Below, in pieces: positions 1 to 8,385 of a DNA stretch of 37,089 nucleotides (position 1 is its first letter; every line of letters starts with the position of its first letter). This DNA comes from Pseudomonadota bacterium. Its GTDB lineage: Bacteria > Pseudomonadota > Gammaproteobacteria > UBA9339. The position numbers and the translations under genes are program-made. The stretch lies in assembly GCA_021781615.1 (NCBI GenBank), contig JAJXWM010000015.1, forward strand, positions 1 through 37,089. The letters are read 5' to 3'. The notes under the pieces are model-generated. The model had not been told where the DNA came from. It saw nothing but the letters and a program-made list of their open reading frames with translations, and did no database searches.

Positions 1-1
1 A

Positions 2-1237
2 ACCAACCGTGCTACTCATACTGCTACAAAGTTGGCAGATGGCCGAGTTCTTGTAGCTGGGGGAGATAACTGTGGTAATAGTACTTGTAATACAGCTACT
101 GCTGAAATTTATGACCCCACTACTGGCGCTTGGATACAAACAGGATCATTAAATACTGGACGTATTTATCATAAAGCTATACTACTACCGAATGGTCAGG
201 TATTAGTAGCTGGTGGTGGAACATCTAGTGGTGAGTTATCTAGTGCCGAACTATACAACCCTTCTACCGGGGCTTGGACTCCTACTGGATCAATGAGCGT
301 TACTCGAGTTTTTAATACGATAACATTGTTACAAAATGGTAAAGTTTTAGTAGCCGGAGGACGTGCTCCATCGGGCGGTGCTTTTTCGAGTGCTGAACTT
401 TACGATCCTGCTACTGGTGCTTGGACACCAACGGGGTCCATGAGTGTGGCGCGTACTTTTCATAGTGCTACTTTACTACCAAATGGTAAGGTATTAGTTG
501 CTGGTGGCGGAGGTAGCCAAGGTAACGGACCTTTTCTAGCTAGTGCTGAGTTATACGATCCAGCTACTGGTGCTTGGACTCCGACTGGGTACATGAAGAT
601 GGCTCGCAGTGGAGATCACATGGCTGTATTGCTATCAAATGGTCAAGTTTTAGTGGCTGGTGGATGTAATGGTTATGGTTGTACTCCATTAACTAGTGCC
701 GAACTGTATAATCCTGCTACAGGTACGTGGACGCCTACTGGGTCTATGAATATGGGACACAGTGGTGGTGGTTTTATACCATATGCGTTATTGCCAAACG
801 GTCAGGTCTTGATAGCTGGAGGAACATATCCTGGTAGTTACTCTGGTAGTACAGAATTATATAACCCTGATACTGGTACTTGGATATTCACCGGATCAAT
901 GAATACTGCACGTGGTTTTAACACTCTTACATTACTGTCAAACGGTCAGGTTTTAGTTGCTGGAGGGCAAGACTCTATTCAAAGCACTTTCGCCAGTGCT
1001 GAGTTGTACAATCCTATTTATGATCCACACTCATCTGTAGAATCTAGTAGTGTCCCTCAGCCTCCTATAGAGTCTGGTTGTAATTGCATATGTTCATACT
1101 ACGATAATTATTGGTCAGGTAAGCATATAGAAAGTCTGGGTGAAATACCTGATGCTGATATATGCAATAAGCTTTGTTCATCAGCATACTATGGCAAGAT
1201 GGAAGGATGTTTTGAGAAAGAACCAAAAAGCTTATAG
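2..1237 (+). CDS. Kelch-repeat beta-propeller protein, 5' end outside the window
   Basis: The reading frame is open to the window edge: codons from position 2 already encode kelch sequence, so the true start lies upstream and a TTG at 32 is not the start. About seven tandem units of roughly 45 residues are visible. Each has a strand ending VLVAGG, then SAELYDPATGAWTPTGSM, an Arg near the next turn, and LLPNGQ. This is the kelch/galactose-oxidase type of propeller, used for protein or glycan binding; no enzymatic residues are recognisable. The last 70 or so residues leave the repeat and form a Cys-rich tail (CNCIC, then CNKLC, then a further Cys), which suggests disulfides and an extracytoplasmic location. 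The signal peptide cannot be checked because the N terminus is missing. Host interaction is an inference from the family and neighbours. Confidence 0.85.
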   Translation, partial: TNRATHTATKLADGRVLVAGGDNCGNSTCNTATAEIYDPTTGAWIQTGSLNTGRIYHKAILLPNGQVLVAGGGTSSGELSSAELYNPSTGAWTPTGSMSVTRVFNTITLLQNGKVLVAGGRAPSGGAFSSAELYDPATGAWTPTGSMSVARTFHSATLLPNGKVLVAGGGGSQGNGPFLASAELYDPATGAWTPTGYMKMARSGDHMAVLLSNGQVLVAGGCNGYGCTPLTSAELYNPATGTWTPTGSMNMGHSGGGFIPYALLPNGQVLIAGGTYPGSYSGSTELYNPDTGTWIFTGSMNTARGFNTLTLLSNGQVLVAGGQDSIQSTFASAELYNPIYDPHSSVESSSVPQPPIESGCNCICSYYDNYWSGKHIESLGEIPDADICNKLCSSAYYGKMEGCFEKEPKSL

Positions 1238-1309
1238 AAGCAGGTTATAGGATTTGCTGTATTTGTGACATAGTAAAGGTCATTACATATCTGGCATGAG
1301 GAGGGTAAG

Positions 1310-1591
1310 ATGCATTTTTTGACAGAAAAAGAGATAAAAATTGTAGTTGGCGGTTCTATAGTAATGAATGCGTTGCAGTTTGCTAGAGATCATAAGTTGT
1401 TAATGTTTAACTGTACAGTAGGTTTAATATTGAATATATACTTTACTTATCAGAAGAAATTACAAGAGCAATATTTGCAACAATTACAAGAAGTGACTAA
1501 GCACTTTTGGGACAACACTCCCGAAAATATAGCGGTACGTGAAGCTGTTGCAAGAAGATGTAGTAAAGAGGGAAATACACTGGGATGCTAA
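1310..1591 (+). CDS. Small protein with class II microcin-like double-glycine leader
   Basis: A 93-codon gene with a strong Shine-Dalgarno (AGGAGGG at 1299-1305) five bases before the ATG, so translation is well supported. Residues 1-15 (MHFLTEKEIKIVVGG) match the leader of class II microcins such as microcin V: M1, L4, T5, E8, I9, V12, G14 and G15 fall at the conserved places, and the length of 15 is the same. Such leaders are cut after Gly-Gly by peptidase-containing ABC exporters during secretion. The predicted core is 78 residues, with a hydrophobic stretch near residues 30-47, a Gln-rich amphipathic part, and three Cys, one being the last residue. No exporter or obvious immunity gene is in the window. 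It could be an unrelated small membrane protein that matches the leader by chance. Confidence 0.6.
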   Translation: MHFLTEKEIKIVVGGSIVMNALQFARDHKLLMFNCTVGLILNIYFTYQKKLQEQYLQQLQEVTKHFWDNTPENIAVREAVARRCSKEGNTLGC

Positions 1592-1681
1592 AAACGTCCA
1601 GGGGGCGCGTCCGCTATGTGACTCCTATAAGAGCTGATTGCTTTTTGATCATTTTGTTAAATAACTCGTATGCGTAATCAT

Positions 1682-1716
1682 TCAGCATAAGTAGCAAAAA
1701 GCGCTACTTATGCTGA
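1682..1716. repeat. Perfect 14-bp inverted repeat between convergent genes
   Basis: Arms at 1682-1695 and 1703-1716 are exact reverse complements around a 7-base loop. A further copy of the right-arm core (TTATGCTGAA, 1719-1728) can pair instead with 1681-1690, so two hairpins are mutually exclusive. The element lies just after the stop of the minus-strand ATPase gene and 90 bp after the plus-strand small gene. It may end transcription from both sides, but no U-run follows on either strand. Confidence 0.6.
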
Positions 1717-1742
1717 GCTTATGCTGAATTAAAACTCGTATG

Positions 1743-3068
1743 CTAAACAATTTCATTAAAGCTTAAAATTAAATGGTCTACATTGAGGTTGTTCTTCTTA
1801 TTCAATAGCCACCGCCATATTGGTATGACATGTATAGTATATTTGCTATTGCCATTATGCACCTGCTCAGTAGAAATTTTATCATTTTCGGTTAAAACGA
1901 ACCCTTGTGTTAAACCATAGTTTTCCATGGCTTCAATTAATCCTTGCAGCGCACGCTTTTTAGTTGCTGCATTTTGTAGCGAAAGAGACACTTGTAACGC
2001 AACTACGATTTTTGTTCCTTGTTTTAATACAAAAGCACATTCATATTTTTGTTTGTGGAAATAGATTTCACAAGCACAGCGCTTAAGTTCCAGAAAAACA
2101 ATATTTTCTAGTGTTTTTTCTTGATCATCACTACTGCGAAACCCAATTGCTTTGGCAAGAGCATGATCAATAAAGTAAGTTTTTTTAGCATAGTGAATTT
2201 GTTCTTTCAGAGAATATGAAAAACGATTTACAAAAAAGCATAAATAACTATTAGATAAATAACTGCAATAATCGGAGACAGTAGTGGCATTTGCTAAACC
2301 AAGGGTTTTGCGCAAAGAGTTATAGGTAATGTTGCTGCTAATATTACTTGCTAAAAAAACACACAACTCTTTTACCGCGCGCTCATTGACGCCAAAGCGT
2401 ACAATAATATCGCGATAGAGAATACTCTCAAATAAGTTTTGTAAGTATGCTTTATTTTTTAGAAGTAAAAATTCGGGGAAACCACCATTTTCATAAAAAC
2501 CAGCAAATAGATTTTGCAGCTCGGCTTTTTGCATGGAAGTAAGCTGCTTACTCGTTAGTAATTCTGGTTTTTTCCAACTAACATATTCTGCAAATGAAAA
2601 AGGATATAATTCAATTTTTATATAACGCCCGGTCAACCGGGTACCTAACTCCTGGCTGAACATCGTTGCATTAGAGCCGGTTATATAGATCTTATAACCC
2701 TGGTCATGTAGTCTGCGCACAAAACGCTCCCACTCGGGAATATTTTGGATCTCATCAAAATAAGCTGTTTTTTCTGCGCCATATAATTCGACGAATAATT
2801 CAAGTAATATTTCAAAATCTGCTAGAGTAAAATTTGTTAAGCGATTATCATCAAAATTAAAATAATAATTTTTTTCTTTAGCGTTATTACGTATTTCCTG
2901 TAATAAGGTCGATTTTCCAGAACGACGTATCCCAGTTATCACTAGAATTTGTCTGGTTTTTTGTAATGATGCCAACTCATCGCGTATATTTCTAGCAATA
3001 AAACTTTCTGGCAAATTTAGTTGTTGTCGCTGATCTATGATTACTTGTTTTAACTGCTGTCGTTCCAT
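1743..3068 (-). CDS. AAA_14/DUF4143-type P-loop ATPase
   Basis: The N-terminal third carries a Walker A (GIRRSGKST, about residues 46-54) and a Walker B-like FDEIQN, followed by WERFVRRL and a sensor-like TGSN. FSFAEY then marks the change into the DUF4143 part, which ends in a nuclease-like fold in related proteins. This order is characteristic of a widespread family of archaeal and bacterial ATPases of uncertain role, often sporadic and horizontally moved. I place the start at the ATG at 3068, with GGGGAT just upstream. The frame could open 20 codons earlier at a TTG (3128), but those residues do not look like the family and the earlier start has no ribosome site. The gene stands alone, divergent from tmRNA. 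Its product is probably cytoplasmic. Confidence 0.85.
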   Translation of the reverse strand: MERQQLKQVIIDQRQQLNLPESFIARNIRDELASLQKTRQILVITGIRRSGKSTLLQEIRNNAKEKNYYFNFDDNRLTNFTLADFEILLELFVELYGAEKTAYFDEIQNIPEWERFVRRLHDQGYKIYITGSNATMFSQELGTRLTGRYIKIELYPFSFAEYVSWKKPELLTSKQLTSMQKAELQNLFAGFYENGGFPEFLLLKNKAYLQNLFESILYRDIIVRFGVNERAVKELCVFLASNISSNITYNSLRKTLGLANATTVSDYCSYLSNSYLCFFVNRFSYSLKEQIHYAKKTYFIDHALAKAIGFRSSDDQEKTLENIVFLELKRCACEIYFHKQKYECAFVLKQGTKIVVALQVSLSLQNAATKKRALQGLIEAMENYGLTQGFVLTENDKISTEQVHNGNSKYTIHVIPIWRWLLNKKNNLNVDHLILSFNEIV

Positions 3069-3155
3069 ACGATCCCCAAATGTTTCTATTGATAATGCTA
3101 ATTTATGCCTTATAATCGCTACTGTCAATGGTGAGTTTTCGGTTATCTAATTCGT

Positions 3156-3185
3156 TATCGATTTGTTTTTTTTATGTGCTATACT
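3156..3185 (+). promoter_or_regulatory. Predicted extended -10 promoter of tmRNA
   Basis: TGCTATACT at 3177-3185 is a near-consensus extended -10 element. It sits 18 bp before the mature 5' end of tmRNA, which leaves a short leader for RNase P to remove. The best -35 at standard spacing is weak (TTATCG, 3156-3161, 18-bp spacer), as is common for extended -10 promoters. Confidence 0.55.
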
Positions 3186-3203
3186 ACGTGTACCTGTGTT
3201 TTT

Positions 3204-3564
3204 GGGGGCGATCGGTTTCGACGTGGATTGCGAAGCTCGAGGTGCATGCCGAGGAAATAGTCTTTCTCGTAAAATATGGCTATAAACAAAATAAACGCCA
3301 ACGATACAAAAGCGTTTGCTGCTAAAGCTGCTTAAACCAGCTTTACCCGTTCGTAAGATGTGCTTATGCTTTTTATAGAGCGGTCATTACATAAGCCTAT
3401 AGTTGTGGTTTGCTTAATACCATAACTACTAGTATTAAATTGAGCTAGTTTGTTGTGATTCTTGTTTATCAGAAGCAACAGGCGAAAACTAAAGATAGAC
3501 TACGCATGTAGTACCAAAAGTAGAGAATTTGCGGACGCGGGTTCAATTCCCGCCGCCTCCACCA
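3204..3564 (+). ncRNA. ssrA: Transfer-messenger RNA, one-piece form
   Basis: Both ends form the tRNA-like domain. GGGGGCG at 3204 pairs with CGCCTCC at 3554-3560 through seven base pairs, including the third-position G-U pair that alanyl-tRNA synthetase reads, and an encoded CCA ends the molecule. The T-arm (GCGGG, TTCAATTC, CCGC) is clear. The 5' part contains the conserved GATCGGTTTCGAC. The tag frame ends at TAA 3333-3335 and most likely begins at the GCT at 3279, giving AINKINANDTKAFAAKAA. An in-frame TAA lies three codons before the GCT, so the tag cannot begin much earlier. The C terminus AKAA fits a degradation tag. It rescues stalled ribosomes together with SmpB. A single contiguous molecule differs from the two-piece alphaproteobacterial form. 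The internal pseudoknots were not folded. Confidence 0.97.
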
Positions 3565-3628
3565 AATTAGTGAAAACCTAGATTTTCTACGGTTAATGTA
3601 AGGACTTGGGAAGCTTTCAGAATTAAGT

Positions 3629-3653
3629 CCTGGTAGATTCTCAGGTCTTTTTT
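3629..3653 (+). terminator. Weak candidate terminator after tmRNA
   Basis: CCTGG (3629-3633) can pair with TCAGG (3641-3645), with one G-U pair and a 7-base loop, followed by TCTTTTTT. The stem is short. A separate inverted repeat (AGGACTT 3601-3607 with AAGTCCT 3625-3631) lies just before it. Nothing else is recognisable between this point and the hairpin at 3833. Confidence 0.35.
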
Positions 3654-3832
3654 ATCTGTTTCGCTCCTTCATCGCTTTGAAATATTTATTCATCTTTACC
3701 TGGGGTTTCCGTCACCACTATTAAGAAAGTAAATACAATCGCCCTAGATAATATGCAGAGATATCTATTTTTAAAAAGATAAAAAAAGTATATTATATAA
3801 ACTTCCGTATGATTGTTTTTATTATTAAACTT

Positions 3833-3864
3833 AAAAAGAGCAGTTGGAACCTACTGCTCTTTTT
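3833..3864 (+). terminator. Strong hairpin terminator in front of the mla operon
   Basis: Arms AAAAAGAGCAGT (3833-3844) and ACTGCTCTTTTT (3853-3864) are a perfect 12-bp inverted repeat with an 8-base loop, and the second arm ends in a T-run: the form of a rho-independent terminator able to work on either strand. It lies only 44 bp before the mlaE start codon. The -10-like AT-rich stretch (about 3789-3799) is upstream of it, so it may lie within the mla leader and act as an attenuator. Confidence 0.75.
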
Positions 3865-3908
3865 AGGTTAAAGGGTTGACTAGAACCAGATGATTGTAGG
3901 AATGGAAT

Positions 3909-5021
3909 ATGGATATACGCGTTGAAAGACCAGCACCAGATACGTTAAAAGTTACCTTTTTGGGAAATTTAGACATAGAAAACGTGACTAAAATTTGGCG
4001 TTTATGTGTTGATGCAGTAGATAGAGAATCTCCCCGTTTATTACATCTTGATTTTTCCAAGGTTGATTATTGTGATGGATCTGGCTTAGCCCTAATCAAG
4101 GTGTTACAGCAAAAACAGGCTAAAAACCACAAAAGTTGTACTATTTTTGGTCTAAAACCAACTTTTCAGAAATTATTAGAATATATTGAGCAGCGCCCAG
4201 ATAAAGTGGAGACTAGTGCATTATTACAGGAGGGGTTGCCAGAAAAACTAGGGCATATAACCGTCGATATTTTAAGAGACCTCAAAGAGAATGTAGTTTT
4301 TCTTGGGATATTGTCTTATCAACTATTTTTATCTTTACTAAATCCAACAAAAATTCGTTGGTCCGACTTTTTTCGAATCGCTGAAGATACTGGGCCACAA
4401 GCATTGCCAATTATTGCTCTTATCGGTTTTTTAATCGGATTAATCTCAACCTTTCAAGCGGCGCCATCCTTTGCTGACTTTGGGGCACAAATTTATATGG
4501 TAAATTTGGTAGGGCTTGGTTTAGTAAGAGAGATGGGGCCATTGTTAACTTCGGTGTTGCTAGCTGGTAGAACTGCGTCTGCTTTTGCGGCGGAGATTGG
4601 TACCATGAAAATCAACCAAGAGATCGATGCATTACAAACGATGGGGCTTAATCCGGTGCGCTTTTTGGTTGTTCCAAGAATTTTAGTTGCAATGTTAGTT
4701 ACTCCGATACTTGAGGTGTTTTTTGTTATTTTTGGTTTATTAGGTTGCTTAGTAGTGATGATAACTTTAGGGTATACGACCGATGTTTTTTTTCATCAGC
4801 TTTATCAATCGATCGAACCTATAGATTATATCGGTGGTTTGATTAAGGTATTTGCGTTTGGCTTGGTAATTGCTGGGGTTGGGTGTTTACATGGTATTAA
4901 AACCCGTTTTGGTGCGAAAGCTATTGGGCAGTCTACAACCCAGGCAGTTGTTAGCAGTCTTATTATGTTAGTGGTAGTTGATGGTATTTTTGCACTAATT
5001 TATTACGTTTTAGGAGTATGA
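3909..5021 (+). CDS. mlaE: STAS-MlaE fusion permease of an Mla-type lipid ABC transporter
   Basis: Residues 1-95 form a STAS domain (the MlaB role), with DFSKVDYCDGSGLALI as the conserved STAS loop. Residues from about 140 form the MlaE/YrbE permease: FIGLISTFQAA-like coupling region, then LVREMGPLLTSVLLAGRTASAFAAEIGTM in pieces around residue 205-230, and several membrane helices to the C terminus. In Escherichia coli STAS protein MlaB is a separate polypeptide; here it is fused to the permease, as in many other bacteria. The complex moves phospholipid between inner and outer membranes to maintain outer-membrane asymmetry. ATG start with AGGA seven bases upstream. The stop at 5019-5021 is one base from the next start, so the genes are cotranscribed. 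Confidence 0.95.
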   Translation: MDIRVERPAPDTLKVTFLGNLDIENVTKIWRLCVDAVDRESPRLLHLDFSKVDYCDGSGLALIKVLQQKQAKNHKSCTIFGLKPTFQKLLEYIEQRPDKVETSALLQEGLPEKLGHITVDILRDLKENVVFLGILSYQLFLSLLNPTKIRWSDFFRIAEDTGPQALPIIALIGFLIGLISTFQAAPSFADFGAQIYMVNLVGLGLVREMGPLLTSVLLAGRTASAFAAEIGTMKINQEIDALQTMGLNPVRFLVVPRILVAMLVTPILEVFFVIFGLLGCLVVMITLGYTTDVFFHQLYQSIEPIDYIGGLIKVFAFGLVIAGVGCLHGIKTRFGAKAIGQSTTQAVVSSLIMLVVVDGIFALIYYVLGV

Positions 5022-5022
5022 C

Positions 5023-5763
5023 TTGAATCGTATCCCGATAATTGAGGTTAAAAACTTAGTAGCTCGTTATGGAGAACGGGTTATTTTAAGTGATATAAAT
5101 TTCAATATTTATCCGGGCGATATTTTTATGGTAATTGGTGGTTCGGGATGTGGTAAAACTACCCTCTTAAACCATATGATTGGTTTACTTAGTCCATTCG
5201 CTGGCGATGTTTTAATCGATGGGCAAAGTATTAGTCGTATACCAGAAAATCAACGTTTGACAATCTTGAAAAAAATAGGCGTACTTTACCAGAGTGGAGC
5301 ATTATTTGGTTCGTTGGATTTATTACAAAATGTTGCTTTACCACTCGAAGAATTAACCGATTTACCCAAGGATGCTATTTTAGAGATTGCTCGTAATAAG
5401 CTAAAAATGGTGGGGTTAGAAAAGTTTTTTGAATATCTGCCAGCTGAAATTAGCGGTGGTATGCAAAAGAGGGCGGCAATTGCTCGGGCGATGGCTCTTG
5501 ATCCTAAGATCTTATTCTTGGATGAACCAACTTCTGGATTAGATCCCATTAGTTCTTCTGAAATTGACCAACTTGTTGTAAACTTAGCAGGAATTTTGGG
5601 AATAACTTTTGTTATTGTATCGCATGATGTTGCGAGTATTTGTAAGATCGGGGGGCGGGTTATTTTATTAGATAATGGTAAAATAGTTGCTGAAGGGAGG
5701 CCAGAGGAGTTACGTCACAGTAAGCATGCTTTGGCCAAGCGTTTTTTGCAAGTAAATCGGTAG
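5023..5763 (+). CDS. mlaF: Mla-type ABC transporter ATPase
   Basis: A complete ABC ATPase of 246 residues: Walker A GGSGCGKTT (39-47), Q-loop Q90, signature ISGGMQKR (143-150), Walker B ILFLDEP (163-169) and the switch His in SHDV near 201. The ISGGM form of the signature and DPISS after the D-loop are typical of MlaF rather than of importers. It powers the MlaE permease encoded just upstream. The start is a TTG, preceded by TAGGAG six bases upstream, which is the stop-proximal sequence of mlaE; no ATG lies near. Cytoplasmic face of the inner membrane. Confidence 0.96.
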   Translation: MNRIPIIEVKNLVARYGERVILSDINFNIYPGDIFMVIGGSGCGKTTLLNHMIGLLSPFAGDVLIDGQSISRIPENQRLTILKKIGVLYQSGALFGSLDLLQNVALPLEELTDLPKDAILEIARNKLKMVGLEKFFEYLPAEISGGMQKRAAIARAMALDPKILFLDEPTSGLDPISSSEIDQLVVNLAGILGITFVIVSHDVASICKIGGRVILLDNGKIVAEGRPEELRHSKHALAKRFLQVNR

Positions 5764-5768
5764 CATAA

Positions 5769-6575
5769 ATGGCTAGAGCTGACAATGTTGATAATATAGG
5801 TTACTTTAAAATTGGCACTTTTGTTTTGGTGGGGCTCGGTTTGATCGTTTTTGCGCTATTGATTTTTGGCTCAAACAAGCTGTTCCAGCGAGAAGTTTAT
5901 ATTGAAACCTATTTTGAGGAATCGATTCAAGGGGTGTCGGAAGGAACACCGGTAAAATACCGTGGCTTGCAAATCGGCTATATTAAAAAGATTTTATTTG
6001 CTAGTGAAGTATATAAAGAAGGGGTCGAAACGCAGAGTGAGGAAGAGCGAACGCGATCTATTTATGTAAAGATTGCCATTACCTCTAAATTGTTTACTGA
6101 TTTGACTACCGAAGGGGTGCAAGATTTTTTATCTAAAGAGGTGGCGCACGGTTTGCGAGTTAAATTGGTAGCGCAGGGTTTAACTGGTACTAGTTATCTT
6201 GAGTTTGATTATGTTAATCCTAAAACCAATCCCATACCGAAGCTTGCATGGCAAGCAAAAACTTTTTATGTGCCATCAGTAACGAGTACTTTGGCTAGGT
6301 TAAGTGAAAATGCCCAATATATTATGAATGAGCTAAAAGACATAGACTTTAAGCAGTTATTTTCAAATTTGAATAATTTGACTGTTTCTCTCGGTCGCGT
6401 TACTAGTAAAACTGAAGTATTAGTCAATCAGGTTAATGGTCCAGTAGAAAGCACGCTGCAGAATCTTAAAATTATTTCAGAGAATCTGCTGATGGCATCT
6501 AATCGTGTCAAACTTAAGCCGTCGGATGTAATATTTAGTTCATATCCACCACCTTTAGATCCTGGTAAATTATGA
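5769..6575 (+). CDS. mlaD: MlaD-like MCE-domain lipid transport protein
   Basis: A single N-terminal membrane segment (about residues 13-33) anchors the protein in the inner membrane. The MCE/MlaD domain follows (about 38-148), recognisable by GVSEGTPVKYRGLQIGYI. The remaining 100 or so residues are predicted helical, with regular leucines (LFSNLNNLTVSLGRV), as in MCE proteins whose C-terminal helices extend the ring or needle. It forms the periplasmic hexameric substrate conduit above MlaE/MlaF. At 268 residues it is longer than E. coli MlaD (about 180), and the extra length is the helical tail. It starts three bases after the mlaF stop. It overlaps the next gene by four bases (ATGA). Confidence 0.93.
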   Translation: MARADNVDNIGYFKIGTFVLVGLGLIVFALLIFGSNKLFQREVYIETYFEESIQGVSEGTPVKYRGLQIGYIKKILFASEVYKEGVETQSEEERTRSIYVKIAITSKLFTDLTTEGVQDFLSKEVAHGLRVKLVAQGLTGTSYLEFDYVNPKTNPIPKLAWQAKTFYVPSVTSTLARLSENAQYIMNELKDIDFKQLFSNLNNLTVSLGRVTSKTEVLVNQVNGPVESTLQNLKIISENLLMASNRVKLKPSDVIFSSYPPPLDPGKL

Positions 6576-7195
6576 AAAAAAGCAAATATTATTTACAGTT
6601 AATAGTAAGTGGTGTTTTATGTTGGTTTTTGGTTGGTTGTGTTTCTACTAAATATGTTGAGCGTAAGCAATATTTGTTAGATGTACCTAAAAATCTGACC
6701 AAGAAAGCCACAGTAATATCTGAGTGTTCGATTTTAGTTGAACATGTTTCTGCTGTTACTCCCTTTAATCGACTTGATTTTCTTTATCGCATAGAGTCGG
6801 GGAGGTATTTAATAGATTACTATAACGGATTTCTTGCCTCCCCAGGAGAACAGTTAGATTCAATATTAAGAAACTATTTACGAGCTTATAGTGGTTGTAG
6901 CTTAGAGTTTACAAATGTAGCAGCATCATCAAACACGTTACAAGTAAAGCTCACTGAGCTATATGCTGATTATCGAAAGCGTGAAAAGCCACAGGCGGTT
7001 ATTGCTTTACAGTTTTATTTGACTACAATGGTTGAAAATAAAAGTGTGGTATTACTTGATAAAGTATTTCGTGCCAGTGTTCCTTTAAATGCAAAAAATA
7101 CTGCTAGTTTATTAGCTGCGTGGAATAAGGGGTTAAATGATGTTTTGCGGCAAGGATCACAAACATTAAGGCTAATCTTAAAGGGGAAAAAATGA
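6572..7195 (+). CDS. ABC-type transport auxiliary lipoprotein (PqiC/ABC_trans_aux-like)
   Basis: N-terminal lipoprotein signal with lipobox LVGC, Cys at residue 23. The rest (about 185 residues) has the features of the ABC-transporter auxiliary lipoprotein family (DUF330/PqiC): a YLLD strand after the anchor, [25 protein letters not shown] in two parts around residue 70-95, and a C-terminal helix with [11 protein letters not shown]. In Mla- and Pqi-like operons this lipoprotein is the outer-membrane end of the lipid route, in the place where E. coli uses MlaC. No mlaC-like gene is present here. Overlaps of four bases (ATGA) occur at both ends, so it is translationally coupled to both mlaD and metK. 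Confidence 0.85.
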   Translation: MKKSKYYLQLIVSGVLCWFLVGCVSTKYVERKQYLLDVPKNLTKKATVISECSILVEHVSAVTPFNRLDFLYRIESGRYLIDYYNGFLASPGEQLDSILRNYLRAYSGCSLEFTNVAASSNTLQVKLTELYADYRKREKPQAVIALQFYLTTMVENKSVVLLDKVFRASVPLNAKNTASLLAAWNKGLNDVLRQGSQTLRLILKGKK

Positions 7196-8340
7196 GCCAA
7201 TATTTGTTTACTTCAGAGTCAGTGGCAGCAGGTCATCCAGACAAGATCGCTGATCAACTTGCGGATGCAGTATTAGACGCTATTATGGGTCAAGATGCTC
7301 ATTGTCGAGTTGCCTGTGAAGCGATCGTTAAAACCGGTATGGTTTTAATTGCAGGTGAGATAACTACCACGGCGTGGGTTGATATTGAAGAGTTAGCTCG
7401 CAAAGTTATTCGTCATATTGGTTACACCGACCCTGAACTTGGTTTTGACGCTGATTCTTGTGCGGTGCTAAGCGCTATTGGTAAACAGTCTCCTGATATT
7501 GCTCGTGGAGTTAATGAAGGTAAACGTAAGAAACAAGGGGCTGGAGATCAGGGGCTAATGTTTGGTTATGCCACCAATGAAACTCCCGAATTAATGCCAG
7601 CAGCTTTGATGTATGCTCATCGGCTAATGGAACGGCAAGCTGAATTTTTGCATGCCAATACCTTTCCCTGGATTCGACCAGATGGTAAATGCCAAGTTAC
7701 AGTTAGATATGAAGATAACAAACCTATAGGAATTGAGATGGTGGTTTTTTCGACTCAACATACCAAAGATATATCTCATAAAGATTTATCTGAAGCGGTT
7801 ATTGAAGAGATTATTAAACCAGTTTTACCCGCCCAGCTAATTAAAAATACCAAATATCTAATTAATCCTACCGGAAGATTTGTAACTGGTGGTCCGAAAG
7901 GGGATACCGGTTTAACTGGGCGTAAGATTATCGTCGATACTTATGGTGGAGCAGCCCATCACGGAGGAGGGTGTTTTTCTGGTAAAGATCCATCAAAGGT
8001 TGATAGATCGGCTAGTTATATGGGGCGTTATGTAGCGAAAAATATTGTAGCGGCAAAGCTTGCGGATAAATGTGAAGTGCAAGTTGCTTATGCTATAGGA
8101 GTGGCTGATCCTGTTTCAGTCAGTGTCAATACTTTTGGTACCGGAAAGGTCAGTGATGATAAATTACTTAGCTTAATTAAAAGAAATTTTGATTTAACTC
8201 CTCATGGAATTATTGCGACTTTAGATTTATTGCGTCCAATATACTACAAAACTGCCGCCTTCGGTCATTTTGGTAGAAGTGACATTAACTTTACTTGGGA
8301 ACGTACTGATAAAGCTAAAATTTTACAAGGAAAGGCCTAA
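7192..8340 (+). CDS. metK: S-adenosylmethionine synthase
   Basis: Makes S-adenosylmethionine from methionine and ATP, releasing phosphate and pyrophosphate. The protein has 382 residues, about the size of the E. coli enzyme. ATP-binding GHPDK is at 14-18, GAGDQG at 116-121, and the phosphate loop [16 protein letters not shown] at 258-273. The usual Ala in GGGAFSGKD is Cys here (C261), next to the active-site loop. The ATG overlaps the stop of the lipoprotein gene (ATGA), so an essential enzyme is translated at the end of a lipid-transport operon. Start choice is firm because YLFTSESV follows directly, as in the family. Confidence 0.98.
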   Translation: MSQYLFTSESVAAGHPDKIADQLADAVLDAIMGQDAHCRVACEAIVKTGMVLIAGEITTTAWVDIEELARKVIRHIGYTDPELGFDADSCAVLSAIGKQSPDIARGVNEGKRKKQGAGDQGLMFGYATNETPELMPAALMYAHRLMERQAEFLHANTFPWIRPDGKCQVTVRYEDNKPIGIEMVVFSTQHTKDISHKDLSEAVIEEIIKPVLPAQLIKNTKYLINPTGRFVTGGPKGDTGLTGRKIIVDTYGGAAHHGGGCFSGKDPSKVDRSASYMGRYVAKNIVAAKLADKCEVQVAYAIGVADPVSVSVNTFGTGKVSDDKLLSLIKRNFDLTPHGIIATLDLLRPIYYKTAAFGHFGRSDINFTWERTDKAKILQGKA

Positions 8341-8385
8341 TTAACAAATGGTAATAATGAACACAAACAGATTTTCAGAGTAGAT

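Noticed and set aside
2-1016. Regularly spaced repeats that could suggest a CRISPR array
   Set aside because: Period of about 130-150 bp, all in one frame encoding kelch blades; no short identical repeats with unique spacers.
3128-3325. 65-codon frame covering the tmRNA 5' half
   Set aside because: It overlaps a certain RNA gene and uses a frame different from the tag peptide.
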